Assembly (NCBI GenBank): GCA_023132075.1
Contig: JAGLYT010000056.1
Span: 1 to 8,461, forward strand
Direction: 5' to 3'
DNA from: JAGLHV01 sp023132075 [NCBI: bacterium]
GTDB lineage: Bacteria; CBDUZB01; JAGLHV01
DNA: 8,461 bases
Part shown: piece by piece, positions 6,576-8,461 of the stretch
Layout of the letters: the number at the start of each line of letters is the position of its first letter
Position numbering within the stretch: the first letter of the stretch is position 1
Translations under genes and position numbers: made by a program
Notes under the pieces: model-generated
The model's database searches: none
Told to the model about the DNA's origin: nothing
The model's input: only the letters and a program-made list of their open reading frames with translations

Positions 6576-6606
6576 AATAAGGCAAAAAATATATTCTCGC
6601 CTTATT
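6576..6606 (-). other. Hairpin overlapping the acpS stop codon
   Basis: A perfect 8-base inverted repeat, AATAAGGC (6576-6583) and GCCTTATT (6599-6606), encloses a 15-base loop. On the coding strand the first arm contains the acpS stop codon TAA. There is no T-run after the stem in the direction of transcription, the run of Ts being inside the loop, so it is not a standard intrinsic terminator. It could protect a 3' end or serve as an RNA processing or attenuation point between acpS and nnr. Confidence 0.4.
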
Positions 6607-6952
6607 TATCCACAACCCAGATGGCTTGAGCTACCGCATAATTATGCGTATGAGAAAGAGAAATCAACATACGACCTTCCCTTTTTCCCTTTAAAACTAC
6701 CTCCGGTTTTCCACTTTTTTTATTTTTTATGCCTATATCTTTAAAATTCATCTTTGAATTTTCCAATGCTTTTAAAACTGCTTCCTTAGCGGCAAAGCGT
6801 ACAGCAAAATGCTCCCACTTATTTTTCTTCCCCTGACAATAAGCAATTTCTTCCGAGGTAAAAATTCTATTTATAAACCGTTCATTTTTATTTATTATTT
6901 CTTTAATCCGCTCGATTTCCACAACATCTATGCCACAACCTTTTATCTCCAT
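6602..6952 (-). CDS. acpS: Holo-[acyl-carrier-protein] synthase
   Basis: AcpS transfers the 4'-phosphopantetheine arm from coenzyme A to a serine of apo-ACP, activating it for fatty acid synthesis. The 116-residue product matches the short AcpS type. GCGIDVVEIERI at 5-16 carries the Mg-binding Asp (D9). FAAKEAVLKAL at 53-63 carries the second metal ligand (E57). The C-terminal block SLSHTHNYAVAQAIW at 98-112 is also typical. I chose ATG at 6952 because AAGGA lies about seven bases before it and the protein then begins right at the conserved MEIKGCGID. A TTG at 6976 would add eight residues that look like ribosome binding site sequence. It follows glmS by 48 bases with no terminator between, so it is probably in the same transcript. 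Confidence 0.96.
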   Translation of the reverse strand: MEIKGCGIDVVEIERIKEIINKNERFINRIFTSEEIAYCQGKKNKWEHFAVRFAAKEAVLKALENSKMNFKDIGIKNKKSGKPEVVLKGKREGRMLISLSHTHNYAVAQAIWVVDK

Positions 6953-7000
6953 AGTCTTTTCCTTACTCTTCTGCAAATAACAACAGGTTTTTTATGAATT

Positions 7001-8461
7001 TTATTCTACCGTTACACTTTTAGCTAAATTTCTGGGTTGGTCAACATCACAACCCCGTTTAACAGCAATATAATAAGCTAAAAACTGAAGGGGAATAACA
7101 TTAAGAACAGGGGTTAAAATTTCCAGGGTTTTAGGTAAATAAAAAACATCTTCCACTTCCTTATGTATTTTCCTGTCTCCCTTGCTGGCCAGGACAATTA
7201 CTATTCCATCCCGGGCTTTTACTTCTTTGATATTACTTAAAATTTTATCATAGACTTTACCCTGATTAGCGATAACCAATACCGGCATATTTTCATCAAT
7301 AAGAGCAATAGGCCCGTGCTTCATTTCTCCTGCGGCATATCCCTCAGCATGAATATAGGCAATTTCTTTTAATTTTAATGCCCCTTCCAAAGCTATGGGA
7401 TAATTCACATTTCTACCTAAATATAAAAAATCACTTTTTTTGAAAAATCTTTGAGCATAATCCTGAATAATATCCTGCATTTTAATCGTTTCTTCAATTT
7501 TGATGGGCAACTCAAAAAGAGCAGAGATAATTTCTTCAGTTTTTATCGGAGAAAGACTTCCCTTGATTTTAGCTAAATAAAGACTGAATAAATACAAAAC
7601 AATAAGCTGTCCCATAAATGCCTTGGTAGAAGCCACCCCTATTTCCGGGCCGCAACGGGTATAAACAACACAATCACATTCCCGTGCTATTGACGAATCA
7701 ATTACATTACATATCGCCAGAGTCTTTACTTTCTTTTTCTTTGCCTCTCTTAATGCAGCAAGGGTATCCGCTGTTTCTCCTGATTGGGTAATAACTATTA
7801 CTAAATCATTTTTCTTTACTAATGGACTTCTATACCGAAACTCCGAAGCAAGATCGACTTCGCAGGGTATTTTTACTAAATCCTCCAATACATATTTTCC
7901 AATTAACCCGGAATGATAAGATGTTCCACAAGCAACAATAAAAATTTTGCCTATTTCATCTATCTCTTTTTTGTCCCAACTAATTTCCTCCTTTAAAAAC
8001 ACCCCGCTCTTCTCCAAACAAATCCGCCCTCGCAAGGTATCCCGAACTACCTCCGTCTGTTCACAAATCTCTTTCAGCATAAAATGTTTATAACCGCCTT
8101 TTTCCGCCATTATCGCATTCCACTTAATTACCCGGGAAGATTTGTGAATTTCTTTAGCGTAAGAATTAAAAAATTTGACCCCTTTAAAATCCAAAACCGC
8201 TGTTTCCCCGTCTTCCAAAAAAACAACTTTATTAGTATAAGCTAAAATTGCAGAAACATCCGAAGCTATAAAATATTCCTTTTCCCCCATTCCTACAATC
8301 AATGGACTACCATGTCTGGCAGCAATAATCTTTCCCGGGTCAATGGTACTAATTACCCCCAAAGCATAAGACCCTTTTAAATCTTTTAAGGCACGCTGTG
8401 TTGCGCTTAAAAGATTCCCCTTAAAATATTTCTCTATTAAATGAGCAATAACTTCCGTATC
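7001..8461 (-). CDS. glmS: Glutamine-fructose-6-phosphate aminotransferase (5' end outside window)
   Basis: GlmS makes glucosamine-6-phosphate from fructose-6-phosphate and glutamine, the first step toward UDP-GlcNAc for peptidoglycan and other envelope polymers. The frame is open to the window edge and the visible 486 residues begin DTEVIAHLIEKY, matching the end of the glutaminase domain. By recall of the E. coli enzyme, the first visible residue corresponds to about Asp123, so some 122 residues, including the catalytic N-terminal Cys, are missing only because of the window boundary. Two SIS sugar-isomerase domains follow: CGTSYHSG at 178-185, QSGETADT at 226-233 and EIGVASTKAF at 273-282, then LEGALKLKE at 358-366 and HAEGYAAGEMKHG at 371-383. 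The end is the hallmark NLAKSVTVE. A start at TTG 8362 would be wrong, since homology continues upstream. Promoter and any leader control lie outside. Confidence 0.97.
   Translation of the reverse strand, partial: DTEVIAHLIEKYFKGNLLSATQRALKDLKGSYALGVISTIDPGKIIAARHGSPLIVGMGEKEYFIASDVSAILAYTNKVVFLEDGETAVLDFKGVKFFNSYAKEIHKSSRVIKWNAIMAEKGGYKHFMLKEICEQTEVVRDTLRGRICLEKSGVFLKEEISWDKKEIDEIGKIFIVACGTSYHSGLIGKYVLEDLVKIPCEVDLASEFRYRSPLVKKNDLVIVITQSGETADTLAALREAKKKKVKTLAICNVIDSSIARECDCVVYTRCGPEIGVASTKAFMGQLIVLYLFSLYLAKIKGSLSPIKTEEIISALFELPIKIEETIKMQDIIQDYAQRFFKKSDFLYLGRNVNYPIALEGALKLKEIAYIHAEGYAAGEMKHGPIALIDENMPVLVIANQGKVYDKILSNIKEVKARDGIVIVLASKGDRKIHKEVEDVFYLPKTLEILTPVLNVIPLQFLAYYIAVKRGCDVDQPRNLAKSVTVE

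Noticed and set aside
6602-6976. acpS starting at TTG 6976
   Set aside because: The extra eight codons contain the AAGGA ribosome binding site for ATG 6952, and homologues usually begin right at the conserved GID segment.
56-6997. Plus-strand open frames scattered across the window, the longest about 180 codons
   Set aside because: They lie opposite minus-strand genes with clear family motifs and have no recognisable domains or convincing ribosome binding sites. They are explained by AT-rich complementary sequence.
7001-8362. glmS starting at TTG 8362 as a complete short gene
   Set aside because: The same frame stays open to the window edge and the added residues match the GlmS glutaminase domain, so the gene simply continues beyond the window.
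1-8461. A CRISPR array, transposon, toxin-antitoxin pair or defence island
   Set aside because: No regularly spaced repeats, transposase, nuclease or toxin-like frames are seen; gene content is housekeeping plus one signalling gene.

Overview
This is a compact, AT-rich bacterial window in which every convincing gene lies on the minus strand, so the reading order runs from high to low coordinates. Most products are recognisable bacterial housekeeping proteins: GlmS, AcpS, Nnr, ThiL, TsaE and TsaB. With them are a CBS-domain protein, a response regulator with a diguanylate cyclase output, and a small two-helix membrane protein. Several genes have purine-rich Shine-Dalgarno sequences, and the presence of TsaB and TsaE marks a bacterium. 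I cannot name the phylum; a low-GC, possibly uncultured lineage is an inference only.

Layout in transcription order. Block 1 (8461 to 4412) is glmS (its 5' part, about 122 codons, lies outside the window), acpS, nnr and a twin-CBS protein. Gaps are 48, 116 and 19 bases, and the 116-base gap holds a hairpin and direct repeats. Next comes a 352-base stretch (4411 to 4060) with no intact recognisable gene. It holds a good sigma70-type promoter with an extended -10 and what looks like the decayed remains of a small cysteine-rich protein gene. Block 2 (4059 to 85) is the small membrane protein, thiL, tsaE (overlapping thiL by 32 bases), the REC-GAF-GGDEF regulator and tsaB, all closely packed. The first 84 bases, downstream of tsaB, are GC-richer, contain no visible gene, and hold scattered copies of a GACTATN heptamer with inverted repeats.

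Functionally, block 1 serves envelope precursor supply (GlmS makes glucosamine-6-phosphate), acyl carrier protein activation (AcpS) and repair of hydrated NAD(P)H (Nnr). Block 2 makes thiamine diphosphate (ThiL) and two components of the tRNA t6A37 machinery (TsaE, TsaB), with a c-di-GMP-producing response regulator placed between the two t6A genes. TsaD and TsaC, needed for the same modification, are not in the window. I found no mobile element, CRISPR array, tRNA, rRNA or defence system. The points most worth a second look are the decayed Cys-rich gene and promoter, the regulator between tsaE and tsaB, and the heptamer-repeat region.
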